Part shown: positions 18,201 to 26,609 of the stretch, one piece after another
Layout of the letters: each line of letters begins with the position of its first letter
Numbering within the stretch: position 1 is the first letter of the stretch
DNA from: Helicobacter saguini
GTDB taxonomy: Bacteria; Campylobacterota; Campylobacteria; Campylobacterales; Helicobacteraceae
Length of the DNA: 64,000 bases
Reading direction: 5' to 3'
Assembly (NCBI RefSeq): GCF_000762875.2
Contig: NZ_JRMP02000002.1
Span: forward strand, 124,001-188,000
Notes under the pieces: model-generated
What the model was told of the DNA's origin: nothing
What the model saw: only the letters and a program-made list of their open reading frames with translations
Databases searched by the model: none
Translations under genes and position numbers: made by a program

Positions 18201-19589
18201 AATGAGCCTTACATCTTGCCACCCATTACGCTACTTCAAGAGCCTAAAAATCAAAGCAGTATCGATGATAGCGAGATTGATTCTAAGATTGAAAATCTAC
18301 TTGCCAAAATGCGAGTTTTCAAAATCCGCGGCGACATTGTCGGCGTGTTTTTAGGTCCTGTGGTGACCACTTTTGAGTTTCGCCCTGAAGCCGATGTCAA
18401 GGTCAATAAGGTGCTAGGCTTACAAGATGATTTAGCGATGTCGCTAAAAGCGCGTAATATCCGCATTCAAGCCCCAATTCCTGGCAAGGATGTAATCGGT
18501 ATTGAGATTCCAAATAATGAAGCCCAAACAATTTACTTGCGTGATATTTTAGAATCTAGTGCCTTTAAAGAGAGCGAGAATGCCCTATCTATCGTGCTTG
18601 GCAAGGATATTATGGGTAGCCCTGTGATTGAAAATCTAGCCAAGCTACCACATTTATTAGTTGCCGGGACCACAGGCAGCGGGAAAAGTGTCGGTGTGAA
18701 TACGCTTATTTTGTCGCTGCTTTATCGCAATAGCCCTGAAAATCTCCAGCTTATAATGATTGACCCAAAAAAGGTCGAGTTTGCGCCTTATGAGGACTTG
18801 CCGCACCTTATCACGCCTATTATAAATTCGCCCACAGCTGCGATAAAAGCCCTGCACGTCGCAGTTGAGGAAATGTATAAACGATATGAACTTTTAAAAG
18901 AGCAGAAAACAAAAACTATTCTCACTTATAACGAAAAAATGATAGACGCAAGCCAAAAAATGCCCTATTTTGTGATAATAATTGACGAACTAGCCGAGCT
19001 AATGGCGACAGGTGGCAAGGAAGCGGAGGGTGCGATAACGCAAATCGCGCAAATGGGACGCGCCGCTGGGATGCACCTAATCATCGCTACGCAACGCAGC
19101 AGCACGAATGTCGTCACAGGCACGCTAAAGGCGAACCTGCCCGCGCGCCTTAGCTATCGCGTGGGAAATATGGTGGATTCTAAGGTCGTGATTGACACAA
19201 GTGGGGCAGAGCGGCTTTTGGGCAATGGCGATGGGCTTTTTGTCTCGCCGCAGGGCATTTCGCGAGTGCATTCGCCGTGGGTTAGCGAGGGCGAGATTGA
19301 GGATATTGTGAATTTTATTAAGCAGCAACGTGAGCCAAATTATGACAGCCGATTTATCGAGGAGGATAGCGTGGCAGTCGATATAGAATCTAGCAGCGGA
19401 GGTAGCGGTGGCGACTTGATAGCACAGGCAAAGCAAGTGATTATGCGCGACCAAAAAACATCCATTAGCTACATTCAACGCCAACTTGGCATAGGCTTTA
19501 ATAAAGCCGCAAATATCATCGAGCAACTTGAAAAAGAGGGCTTTCTCTCCGCTCCAAACAGCAAGGGCAAACGCGACATCCTAGGCTAG
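15228..19589 (+). CDS. ftsK: FtsK/SpoIIIE-type DNA translocase with giant repeat-built linker; probable AUA start
   Basis: Septal DNA pump for chromosome segregation. The N-terminus has about four membrane helices. From ~200 to ~1000 runs a low-complexity linker of IESK, DSN and DSI units encoded by AGAWTCT. The motor follows, with Walker A TTGSGKS near residue 1145 and Walker B VIIIDELAELM near 1247, then the FtsK gamma winged helix (ISYIQRQLGIGFNKAANIIEQL). The total of ~1453 aa compares with ~800-900 in relatives. The first conventional start is a TTG at 15255, which truncates the first membrane helix and lacks a ribosome-binding site. An in-frame ATA at 15228, 6 nt after GAAAAGGA, gives KKAYFFVFLSAVILFLW, a much better N-terminus. 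The TAG stop is part of a motif copy. Confidence 0.93.
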   Translation: MKKAYFFVFLSAVILFLWIATIFGYVSPERLNAAALGGENLSNRFFKIGSFGSEFANFNVGLFGYLAYIYLPLLLIVVYRFYDDTSYSFRKVRLTFGYILLFISLLIFQALLFKVGFFGTFICDLLEPFIKIYGVFALAFLGVIVSLFLISQKEMLYILQYLGGTNKMFKNSLGTFLKEAGKKLKDIYVDFNMDYLQRANKKMLNLQYSEIVTMPKSKYTFECELVEPPLDSFAKMPKGAENTAFETDLSSNLNADVNIESKVINNETFEPKNSSELESNLQDSNKLENLDKNATLDSTINNALESSLIKLKTNSVKSSSQNSHIDITKISYLNDNFRHISPKNESENEDVLQRFQKANTHIKLSSDDNFAFSETKENVTIKLKDSKNHNVLESFVSPKSLAIKEEWLRQDTPKTNNEHSSNITIKKVSKNETLESNNMENLQKEVNNQINLIKKEESSILTNNLESNDGLKITLKTKDGSKVSEKKDFIAELRENSTEFIKPVVRENFENIEQNNKENSNIYNIESNIESSENRAKIIENKKIKLSNMPLESSYKVMNMDFTRENDKVDSIKETPNNDSILQEKLENIESNSNLQASQENFTQSPSDVANSCPINIVENAAPSEVLIQEITKPQLDSIKPQLDSITPQFEEIEQEIIIMPLNNIDNIESKKVSNFETFKDSNNIEIIEIPNILSEDSNNLDSKQKVIESSFNNNIKLENIESKEDSKDINIWQKIENETNLQDCIKTDSIKTDSINLDSKDSQTMQTTQDSIQIKPTQSTQINQDSTPSQTTQTTHATQDSISTKQTQIIQDSKKTDSTNPQPTQPSFYLPNEIPTMPIFNNLESKNITDSITFKTYPTFPNLDSINKTQTPQPTQVKTQNSTNNIESNKENITDSITLSLKDSINQNTQPQNIESTTQDSTIIKIKDTNHENTPQIRIKPQETTTTINPQESQITIKPQEPLETLNKTTTINTINIKPKEPQKITDSIINEPYILPPITLLQEPKNQSSIDDSEIDSKIENLLAKMRVFKIRGDIVGVFLGPVVTTFEFRPEADVKVNKVLGLQDDLAMSLKARNIRIQAPIPGKDVIGIEIPNNEAQTIYLRDILESSAFKESENALSIVLGKDIMGSPVIENLAKLPHLLVAGTTGSGKSVGVNTLILSLLYRNSPENLQLIMIDPKKVEFAPYEDLPHLITPIINSPTAAIKALHVAVEEMYKRYELLKEQKTKTILTYNEKMIDASQKMPYFVIIIDELAELMATGGKEAEGAITQIAQMGRAAGMHLIIATQRSSTNVVTGTLKANLPARLSYRVGNMVDSKVVIDTSGAERLLGNGDGLFVSPQGISRVHSPWVSEGEIEDIVNFIKQQREPNYDSRFIEEDSVAVDIESSSGGSGGDLIAQAKQVIMRDQKTSISYIQRQLGIGFNKAANIIEQLEKEGFLSAPNSKGKRDILG
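15990..18195. repeat. AGAWTCT motif field in the ftsK linker
   Basis: I count about 34 perfect AGATTCT/AGAATCT heptamers and several one-base variants (AGATTCC). Both orientations occur in the sense strand, read as IESN/IESK or LDSK/TDSI. From ~17500 onward the linker also becomes Thr/Gln/Pro-rich (TQTTQ.. style), a second kind of low complexity. The opposite strand contains a 226-codon open frame that is only the shadow of these repeats. Confidence 0.9.
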
Positions 19590-19610
19590 ATTCTAAAAGG
19601 TAATTTAAAT

Positions 19611-20414
19611 ATGAATGAAAGTTTGCTAAATGATAGTATCAATAAAAAGTTGCATATTGTGCAAGGAGCGGATTTAAGCCTTAGCGCGTATAATGAGAAA
19701 TATAAGCAAAGCTATCATTGCAAAAGTCTTGGGGCTTATAGTGAGAGTATGATAAAGCATATTTTACCAGCATTAGTATTTTTGAAATATTTTGATAGTT
19801 TAGATTCTATAAATTATAATGTCTTTATAGATGAGATTACCAATATTAATACTTTTTTAGATTCTAATAAAAGTGATGATATAGAATCTAATATTATGAA
19901 AATTGAAACTTTAGCTAAAAAATATACTGAATTTAATAATTCAAAAATTAGAATCTTAGATATTTGTTTTGGCTTGGGATTTAATGCCTTGCTTGCCTTG
20001 CAGCATTTTAAAAATGTGGAAATTTACTCACCTGAAATTGATATGATATTACCAAATTTGCTAGATTTTAACTATAAAAATATCAAAAATTCTAATATAG
20101 TAATTAATGAACTTATAAAAAATAGAATTTATAAAGAAAATGAGAAGATTCTATATTTTTTGCATGGAAATGCCCTAGATTTTATAGTATCTTTTGAGCC
20201 TAATTTCTTTAATATTGTGTTTCAAGATGCCTTTTCAAAAGAATATAATGGCGAACTTTGGAATCTATCTTACTTTCAAAAATTGTATAAAATTATGGCT
20301 AAAAATTCTATAATTACGACTTATGCAAAAGCAAAAGTTATACTAGAAAACGCCTCAAAATCTAGCTTTAAAACCTTTAAACACAAACATGGAAGTATTT
20401 TTTATAAAAGTTAA
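19611..20414 (+). CDS. mnmD: MnmC2-like tRNA U34 methyltransferase (MnmD type)
   Basis: SAM-dependent methyltransferase that would complete the mnm5(s2)U34 modification of tRNA wobble bases. The N-terminal block LSLSAYNEKYKQSYHCKSLGAYSES and the SAM motif RILDICFGLGFNALLAL (about 120-137) are characteristic of the MnmC methyltransferase domain (DUF752). NIVFQDAFSKEYNGELW matches the catalytic QDAFSP-type block. No FAD oxidoreductase domain is fused, hence the MnmD type. An insertion at ~62-95 carries DSK/DIES repeat codons. It starts 22 bp after ftsK and may be read through from it. Confidence 0.85.
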   Translation: MNESLLNDSINKKLHIVQGADLSLSAYNEKYKQSYHCKSLGAYSESMIKHILPALVFLKYFDSLDSINYNVFIDEITNINTFLDSNKSDDIESNIMKIETLAKKYTEFNNSKIRILDICFGLGFNALLALQHFKNVEIYSPEIDMILPNLLDFNYKNIKNSNIVINELIKNRIYKENEKILYFLHGNALDFIVSFEPNFFNIVFQDAFSKEYNGELWNLSYFQKLYKIMAKNSIITTYAKAKVILENASKSSFKTFKHKHGSIFYKS

Positions 20415-20440
20415 ATTATTATTATTTTATATAACAAACA

Positions 20441-22243
20441 CTATATTTTTTTAAAATCTACATTATTTAAAACGTTCATATTTATTTCCCCCAAGCCATC
20501 CTTGCCCTGATACACGATTCGCGTGATAGGATATGCGATTTTTATATCGCTTTCTACTAGGTATTTTTCCACGATTTCTTGCGCGATTTTACTTTTCAGG
20601 CTCAAAGTCGCATACGCGTAGTTTTGAAACCACACCGATATTTCCATACCATTTTGTTTTACAAAATTAAACACGCGCGGCTCGACATTTAGCGCACTTT
20701 GCACGAGTTGGAATCTATCGCGCATTTTTTGCATTTGCTCCTTTGTGCCATCGGTGTATTTTTTGGCGTGGATTTGCGCGACTTGCAGAGCGATATTTTT
20801 TGCCTTAGTAATGTTAGAATCAAAAGTTATACAAATCTCAACACTATCCCATATATTACTCAAATCTCCATAAGTATAGTTCGAAATAAGGTTAGTAAAA
20901 ACATAATTATTTGGGATAAAAATTAGCCTGCCTGCGCGATGATTTTCGCGATAACTAGTCTGTGTTATATCATCATAAATCGTGATTCTAAGCATTGAAA
21001 TATCAAGCACATCGCCGATAAATACTTCATTTTCTTTTTTTATTCTAATGCGGTCGCCGACATGAATGCTGCCGCCTATCACAATCACAAGCCAGCCCAA
21101 AGTGCTCATAAACATATCCTTCATCGCAATCGCAAGCCCCGCAGACGCAAAACCCACCATCGCCACCGCATAAGTCGCATTATCAATATACGCGAAAAGT
21201 AGGATAAGAAAAATCACCGTGATATTAAAAAAATTGATAACCTTGCTAGTGGTGTAGGCGCGGTCGTGGTTTGCGATGTAGCGTTTGGCAAGCATTTTAA
21301 AAATGAATGCTATAACGATGCTAATAAGAATGCCAATGCCGATGTAGCCGAGTTTCAGCAGCTGATTTTTAATGCCAAGCTCAAGGTTAGCACGTATCTC
21401 ATCAGCGTCCTTGTCAAACATATCAATGGTCGTATCATAGATATTTCTAGCAGATTCTAACTCAAGCCAAATGTCGCGGGTAATATCAAGATTTTCATTA
21501 TAAATGCGGAGTTTTTCTTTTTTATTTTGTGGTTCGGTGGGTTTGGAATCTTGTTTGGGTTTAGATTCTATGTTTTTGTTTTGATTTATAGAATCTTTCG
21601 TGGTGGATTCTATATTTTTGGCTGTGTTTATGGAATCTCGTGTTACATTTTGTAACGCAGATTCAGTGATTTTAGAATCTAAATCCCCAGAATCAACGCC
21701 CCTTTCAACCTCATCAATTATCTCATTTAATAACTCATATTTTTTCTCAAACATAGCGATAAGCTGTTCTAAATCGCGTTTATTATGCTGCATAGAATCT
21801 CGCACCGCCGAGATATGCTTCATATACGAAAACGCCGAAAAAATGCCAAAAGGATTTGTAATAGTGGGCGGAGATTCTAAAGTCGGCTTTTCAAGCAGCT
21901 CGCCAAAAGGCTTGTTGCGATACTGCTCTAGCAGGGTTTGTTGTTTTTTTAATGTCTCAAGGCGATGGCTATCTTGCGGACTTAAAGTAGATTCTAAGCT
22001 CTTTTTTTCAAGCTCACTAATCTCATTTGTAATCAAGTGATAATTCCTAAAATTGTCATATCGCTTCAACCATATAGAATCAGTGTTACGAATCTGCACA
22101 TTCAACCGCTCTAACTTCTGCTCATTTGTGTAGTTTTTACTCACATTAGCTTTATTATCAGCATAAATAATCGTGCATAAAAGTATAAAAAATAAAAAAA
22201 CAACCTTATAGAATCTAGATTCTATATTCCTAAAAAAATCCAT
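20441..22243 (-). CDS. MscS-family mechanosensitive ion channel with long periplasmic N-terminal domain
   Basis: About 600 residues. A signal-like hydrophobic segment (VVFLFFILLCTIIYADNKA) is followed by a helical periplasmic domain (~30-280) containing a DSI/IES repeat linker around 205-245. Membrane helices (LGYIGIGILISIVIAFIF, FNITVIFLILLFAYI) lead to the pore helix AVAMVGFASAGLAIAMKDMFMS and the beta domain (GDRIRIKKENEVFIGDVLDI). It releases solutes during osmotic downshock. The frame opens at 22255, but a GGAG in the first codons sits at correct spacing for the ATG at 22241-22243, so I choose that start. It converges on mnmD. Confidence 0.9.
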   Translation of the reverse strand: MDFFRNIESRFYKVVFLFFILLCTIIYADNKANVSKNYTNEQKLERLNVQIRNTDSIWLKRYDNFRNYHLITNEISELEKKSLESTLSPQDSHRLETLKKQQTLLEQYRNKPFGELLEKPTLESPPTITNPFGIFSAFSYMKHISAVRDSMQHNKRDLEQLIAMFEKKYELLNEIIDEVERGVDSGDLDSKITESALQNVTRDSINTAKNIESTTKDSINQNKNIESKPKQDSKPTEPQNKKEKLRIYNENLDITRDIWLELESARNIYDTTIDMFDKDADEIRANLELGIKNQLLKLGYIGIGILISIVIAFIFKMLAKRYIANHDRAYTTSKVINFFNITVIFLILLFAYIDNATYAVAMVGFASAGLAIAMKDMFMSTLGWLVIVIGGSIHVGDRIRIKKENEVFIGDVLDISMLRITIYDDITQTSYRENHRAGRLIFIPNNYVFTNLISNYTYGDLSNIWDSVEICITFDSNITKAKNIALQVAQIHAKKYTDGTKEQMQKMRDRFQLVQSALNVEPRVFNFVKQNGMEISVWFQNYAYATLSLKSKIAQEIVEKYLVESDIKIAYPITRIVYQGKDGLGEINMNVLNNVDFKKI

Positions 22244-22385
22244 AAAAAACTCCATAAATTTTCTATAAATAATATCATTTTTATAGAATCTAAATCGTTT
22301 AAAAATTCATATTTTTGCAATTTTTATATATTTTTTGCATAAAGTAGCACTTTTTTGCAATTAACTTATATTTAATAGAATAAGT

Positions 22386-22391
22386 TATAAT
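22386..22391 (+). promoter_or_regulatory. -10 box (TATAAT) of the PGBA_N-like gene
   Basis: AAGTTATAATTTC lies 30 bp before the ATG at 22421, and AAGGAAAA is the ribosome-binding site. Confidence 0.6.
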
Positions 22392-22420
22392 TTCAAGTTT
22401 AGATAAAAATAAGGAAAAAT

Positions 22421-23215
22421 ATGCTTAAAAAAATATTGATTTTTGTGTGTGTGTGCGTGTTTTTAAGTGCAAATGATGAAAAATTTGATGATAGCATCGA
22501 GTTTATCCGCACCTTAAGCCAGCCTGAAAGCACGCAAATAGAATCTATTAGCGATGAAAAGGGCGAGATTTTAGCGACTTTTTCAAATCTTAGTCTTGTG
22601 AAGGGCGAAAGTGGCATTGTTATGCGTGATTTGGAAGTCTATCAAGCCCTAGTTGGCAATATGGAAATTGTGGAAGTAGATGGCACTAAGGCGGTGGGTA
22701 AATTCTCAAAACTAACGCAACTTAGCCAGCCCTACCTGCCAACACCGCGTCTAAAGGCTGAAGTGGGCGATAAAGTTAGCTTTAGAAATTTCAATAATAA
22801 GGCGTTTGTCATTGCTCCAAATGAAGCGACTTATCGCCACATAATCGATAAATACGGCAAAATCATTGATTTTATAAACCCTGATTTGCTTATGGGCTTT
22901 TTAAACTCGCAGGGCAAGCACGACCCAACGGATAAACGATTGATTGCGGCGTGTAGTGAGTATGCCGCAGGGCTTGTTTTTATTGTAGGTAGCAAAAACT
23001 TAGCGATTTTTAGCTGCGGAAATATGGCTATGCTTAAAAAATATCCATTTACGCCGCTAAATAGCGAGAGCTTTCAAGCACCCTTTTACACTCGTGCAAA
23101 ATTTGAGGGCGGCGGCTCTCTAACCTACCTTTTTGCTAGCAAAAAAAGCCGCCAATACTATCAATATTACGACATTATGATAGGGGATTTGATAGATGAA
23201 AAAGCCAAGAAATAA
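22421..23215 (+). CDS. Secreted protein resembling the plasminogen-binding protein PgbA/PgbB N-terminal domain
   Basis: 264 residues with a signal peptide (LIFVCVCVFLSAND). The pattern LVKGESGIVMRDLE, then PYLPTPRLKAEVGDKVSF, then AFVIAPNEATYRHI agrees with what I remember of the PGBA_N domain of H. pylori PgbA and PgbB. The long charged C-terminal tail of those proteins is missing. In H. pylori the family binds host plasminogen; whether this shortened form does is unknown. The gene is nearly motif-free. It converges on mrp, with 14 bp between the stops. Confidence 0.6.
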   Translation: MLKKILIFVCVCVFLSANDEKFDDSIEFIRTLSQPESTQIESISDEKGEILATFSNLSLVKGESGIVMRDLEVYQALVGNMEIVEVDGTKAVGKFSKLTQLSQPYLPTPRLKAEVGDKVSFRNFNNKAFVIAPNEATYRHIIDKYGKIIDFINPDLLMGFLNSQGKHDPTDKRLIAACSEYAAGLVFIVGSKNLAIFSCGNMAMLKKYPFTPLNSESFQAPFYTRAKFEGGGSLTYLFASKKSRQYYQYYDIMIGDLIDEKAKK

Positions 23216-23229
23216 CTTTTTTTGATATT

Positions 23230-24327
23230 TTATCTTATCGGCTGGATTGAGCTATTATCCGCCTTATTAGATTCTAAAAAAGTGATAAGGCGGCGTGCGA
23301 TGTCCATATAAATCTTACTTGCGTTATTATCTGGGTGAAAGTAGCTAATGGGCTTGCCGCTGTCACTTGCCAAAATTATCTCTGGCTCAAGCGGGATTTT
23401 TGCCACAACCTGCGTCTTAAAATGCTCTGCCAAATTTTGCGTAGCGCCCCCACTTGAAGCACCGAAAATATCGTAGGTTTCGCTACATTTAGGACATCGA
23501 AAGCCACTCATATTCTCAATAATGCCAAAAATTGGGATAGCGCATTTCTCAAACATATCAAGGGCTCGCATCCCATCATCAAGGGCGACATTTTGCGGTG
23601 TCGTCACATTTATCCCAGCGCCCACAGGCACACTTTGCGCAATCGTTAGCTGTGCATCACCCGTGCCAGGCGGCATATCAATCACCATCACATCAAGCGC
23701 CCCCCAAAACACATCCTGCAAAAGCTGCATAATCGCACGCATAACCACAGGACCACGCCACACTAGACTTGCTTCACGCTCATACAAAACGCCCATACTT
23801 ATCATTTTCACACCAAAAATCTCAAGCGGCACTAGCTTTTTCCCATCAGGGGTAACCTTTGGCTGCAAATCAGCCACGCCAAGCATTCGCGGGATATTTG
23901 GACCATAAATATCGCAGTCAAGTAGCCCAACTTTCAAGCCACTTTTAGCCAAAGAAATCGCCAGATTCACACTTGTCGTAGTCTTGCCAACGCCACCCTT
24001 ACCGCTACTCACCATCACAAAATGCTTTGTTGTAGGCAATAAATTATTTGGCTTTTGCGTGCTTTGCTCTTTGCGGCTTTCAGGTGTAGTGATTTGCACG
24101 ATAGATTCTATATTTATATCGTTTAGTTTGGTGTAGATTTGCTCTTTTATTTGTTGCGTTGTTGCGTCGTCATTTGTTGGAATAGTTAGCTTTATTATAG
24201 CTTTTTGGTTAGAATCTTTTGAATTTTCTAATAGTTCGATACTGCTTACAAAGCCAAAGCTAACGATGTCTTTTTCAAAATTTGGGTAGATTATTTCTTT
24301 TAGTTTTGTTAGGATTTTTTCTTTCAT
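23230..24327 (-). CDS. mrp: Mrp/ApbC family iron-sulfur cluster carrier ATPase
   Basis: Cytosolic P-loop protein that binds and transfers Fe-S clusters. An N-terminal MIP18/DUF59-like domain (1-85) precedes the deviant Walker A SSGKGGVGKTTTSVNLA (about 107-123). Switch blocks are LLDCDIYGPNIPRMLG and VIDMPPGTGDAQLT. The cluster-ligand pair CPKC lies near residue 276 (GFRCPKCSETYDIFG). The length, 365 aa, is typical. A GGAGACAAA ribosome-binding site supports the ATG. Confidence 0.96.
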   Translation of the reverse strand: MKEKILTKLKEIIYPNFEKDIVSFGFVSSIELLENSKDSNQKAIIKLTIPTNDDATTQQIKEQIYTKLNDINIESIVQITTPESRKEQSTQKPNNLLPTTKHFVMVSSGKGGVGKTTTSVNLAISLAKSGLKVGLLDCDIYGPNIPRMLGVADLQPKVTPDGKKLVPLEIFGVKMISMGVLYEREASLVWRGPVVMRAIMQLLQDVFWGALDVMVIDMPPGTGDAQLTIAQSVPVGAGINVTTPQNVALDDGMRALDMFEKCAIPIFGIIENMSGFRCPKCSETYDIFGASSGGATQNLAEHFKTQVVAKIPLEPEIILASDSGKPISYFHPDNNASKIYMDIARRLITFLESNKADNSSIQPIR

Positions 24328-24430
24328 TTTGTCTCCTTTTTTCGCATTTAAGGGGTGGCTGGGCGTTTTTAGATTCTATAAATCTAGCGTTAGAATCTAA
24401 ATTTGCAAGTAGATTCTATCTTAAAGTTGT

Positions 24431-24436
24431 TATAAT
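24431..24436 (+). promoter_or_regulatory. -10 box (TATAAT) of hemD
   Basis: GTTGTTATAATTTTA, the same 10-mer core as the ftsK box, lies 22 bp before the hemD ATG. Confidence 0.6.
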
Positions 24437-24457
24437 TTTATTTGCAAAGGTTAAGTT

Positions 24458-25549
24458 ATGATTTATGTTTTAAAGTCAAGTGGCAGCGAAGTTTGTTTAG
24501 ATTCTAATGGAATTTTATTGCTTGATTTATTATTAATTTCACAAGTAGAGTTTGATATAAAGTTAGATTTTTTAGAATCTATTGACTTTATAATTCTAAC
24601 TTCTAAAAGTGCGATAAAAGTGATATTAGAATCTAAATATGCTAAATTTTTATTAGAAAAAAAGGCGATTTTGGTAGGAGAATCTAGTGCTAATCTTTGG
24701 CGTGAAAGCGGTGGCAAAGTCGCTTTTTGCCCAAATATTAAAGGAGCTAGTGGGAATGATTTAGCTTACGCTTTATTAGATTCTATAAATTCTAATATTT
24801 GTAATATTAAAGATAAAAATATTCTATATATTAAAGCTTTAGAATCTATTAGTGATATAAGCAAGATTCTAAAACCATATTGTAAAATAAGCGAATTAAT
24901 CGTGTATAAAAGCGTAGAAAACACTCAATTAATTAAAGAAATTATAGAATCTAAAAAGATAGATTTTTTGAAAGAAAATTGTATAAAAAATTATAATATT
25001 AATAATATAGAATCTAAACAACGCAATAATATAGATTCTAAAAATAACTCACAACAAAACAATATTTTACGCAATCTAGATTCTATAAAAACTTATGAAA
25101 TTAATAACTTAGATTCTAAAAAATTACAGAATCTAGATTATAAAGATTCTATAATGCAAGATTCTAAAACCACGCAAGAAATTATAGACTTTAAAGATTC
25201 TAACATTGCAAATAAAATTAACAGAATAGATTCCATAGATTCCAACATTATAAGTGAAATAAAAAAGTTAGATTGTAAAGATTCTAACATCACAAGTGAA
25301 ATCAAAAAGTTAGATTCCAAAGCCACATTAGAAATTTTCAAAAAAGATTCTATATTTATTTTTGGCTCACCTAAAATTTATAGAATCTTTACAAAATATT
25401 TCACTTGGGATAAAAGCTACACCGCCATTTCTTTAGGCTCAACAACCTTTAACACTTTCCCGCAAAACATAAAAAAACTAAATGCCCACGGCAACTTCCC
25501 TTCCGCCATCAAACTAGCCATAAACTTAAAAAAACACAATAAAATATAG
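24458..25549 (+). CDS. hemD: Uroporphyrinogen-III synthase with large internal repeat insertion
   Basis: Cyclises hydroxymethylbilane to uroporphyrinogen III in haem synthesis. The family is recognised by fold-level blocks: FIILTSKSAIKVIL, AILVGESSANLWRESGGKV, GNDLAYALL, NILYIKALESISDIS, LIVYKSVEN, then after the insertion IFIFGSPKIYRIFTKYFTW, AISLGSTTFNTF and FPSAIKLAINL. HemD is normally ~220-250 aa; here it is 363. The excess (~168-298) is a block of IESK/LDSK/DSN repeats in the loop before the SPS/G block of the second domain. The core motifs are complete, so the protein is probably functional. It converges on nuoC with only 4 bp between the stops. Confidence 0.85.
   Translation: MIYVLKSSGSEVCLDSNGILLLDLLLISQVEFDIKLDFLESIDFIILTSKSAIKVILESKYAKFLLEKKAILVGESSANLWRESGGKVAFCPNIKGASGNDLAYALLDSINSNICNIKDKNILYIKALESISDISKILKPYCKISELIVYKSVENTQLIKEIIESKKIDFLKENCIKNYNINNIESKQRNNIDSKNNSQQNNILRNLDSIKTYEINNLDSKKLQNLDYKDSIMQDSKTTQEIIDFKDSNIANKINRIDSIDSNIISEIKKLDCKDSNITSEIKKLDSKATLEIFKKDSIFIFGSPKIYRIFTKYFTWDKSYTAISLGSTTFNTFPQNIKKLNAHGNFPSAIKLAINLKKHNKI
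24946..25356. repeat. AGAWTCT motif field inside hemD
   Basis: The gene holds 19 perfect heptamers, and most are in this 410-bp block, which encodes the extra ~130 residues. Tandem near-copies occur at its end, where two successive units read EIKKLDCKDSNI and EIKKLDSKA. That points to duplication as one growth mechanism. Confidence 0.85.
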
Positions 25550-25553
25550 AAAC

Positions 25554-26360
25554 CTAAATCCTTTTCTCCATCTCTTTTGGCGCAGTGGTAGGGAATTTCT
25601 TAACCACAGGCGGTTTATTTTCCTCTTGATATGTGATTTTACTTATAGAATCTTTTGGCGTCTCGCCCTTTGCCACTTCCTTGCCAATGCGCGCAAAGTT
25701 AATGCTATCATCCCTATCCACACGCGCACTATCTCGCTGCTCCGCGCCCACCACATCGCGATACTCACGCCCAAAAATCTTATCGACTTCATACCAGCTA
25801 GCAAACGAATCGCCCTTCAAAGGATAGCTTTTCAACAGCGGATAGCCTATCCAGTCAGTTGGCATCAAAATGCGTTTTAAAAACGGATGCCCACTAAACT
25901 TAATGCCAAACATATCATAGCACTCACGCTCACTCCAATTCGCCGCCTTTAAAATATCGCACACGCTAGGCACTTCCTCGCCCTCTTTTACGCGGGTTTT
26001 CACACGCAAACGTCGCCGATTTTTATGCGAACTCTCATGCGACGTAAGCTGATAAAATAGCTCAAACTCGCCATTTATCGCCACATTATCAATCGCACTC
26101 ATCTCGCTCAAAATATCATAATCTAGCTCTTTTAAAATCTGCAACGCCACGCGTAAATCGCTCACATCAACAAAGAAAACCGCCTGATTTATCTCCACAA
26201 AAGATTGCAAGATTTTCACTTTAGATTCTAAAATCTCGCCCACTTCTTTATACGCACTCTCGCTAATAGGCACTTTTGGCGTCAAACTCGGCGCATAGAA
26301 TCTATCGGTGTGGTAGCTCTTTTTCTGCACATCCTTTTTTGGCTCTTTTGCTCGTATCAT
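25554..26360 (-). CDS. nuoC: NADH-quinone oxidoreductase subunit C, isolated from the nuo operon
   Basis: 30-kDa subunit of the peripheral arm of complex I. Signatures are [39 protein letters not shown] and the preceding [11 protein letters not shown]. At 268 aa it is close to the Helicobacter form. The C-terminal ~65 residues are charged and less conserved. AAGGATAGATA precedes the ATG. nuoC normally lies between nuoB and nuoD in a 13-14 gene operon. Here its neighbours are hemD and a porin gene and no other nuo gene is in the window, so it must be expressed from its own promoter. Confidence 0.95.
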   Translation of the reverse strand: MIRAKEPKKDVQKKSYHTDRFYAPSLTPKVPISESAYKEVGEILESKVKILQSFVEINQAVFFVDVSDLRVALQILKELDYDILSEMSAIDNVAINGEFELFYQLTSHESSHKNRRRLRVKTRVKEGEEVPSVCDILKAANWSERECYDMFGIKFSGHPFLKRILMPTDWIGYPLLKSYPLKGDSFASWYEVDKIFGREYRDVVGAEQRDSARVDRDDSINFARIGKEVAKGETPKDSISKITYQEENKPPVVKKFPTTAPKEMEKRI

Positions 26361-26609
26361 TATCTATCCTTGTTAAAAGTTTGGGTTATTTAAAGTGTAG
26401 ATTCTATATATTCCTATCTTAAAGATAGCTTAAAATATGGATTTTTGGAATCTTTTAAACGGCAATATTTCAAATTTTTACATTTTATTAAAATTTTATA
26501 GAATCTAAGAATCTTTTACCAAATATTTACAAAACTAGATTCTAAATCTTACATACAATTTTTACAATTCTTAAGCTTTTAGTAGCAAATCAAATTTAAA
26601 GGTAAAGTA

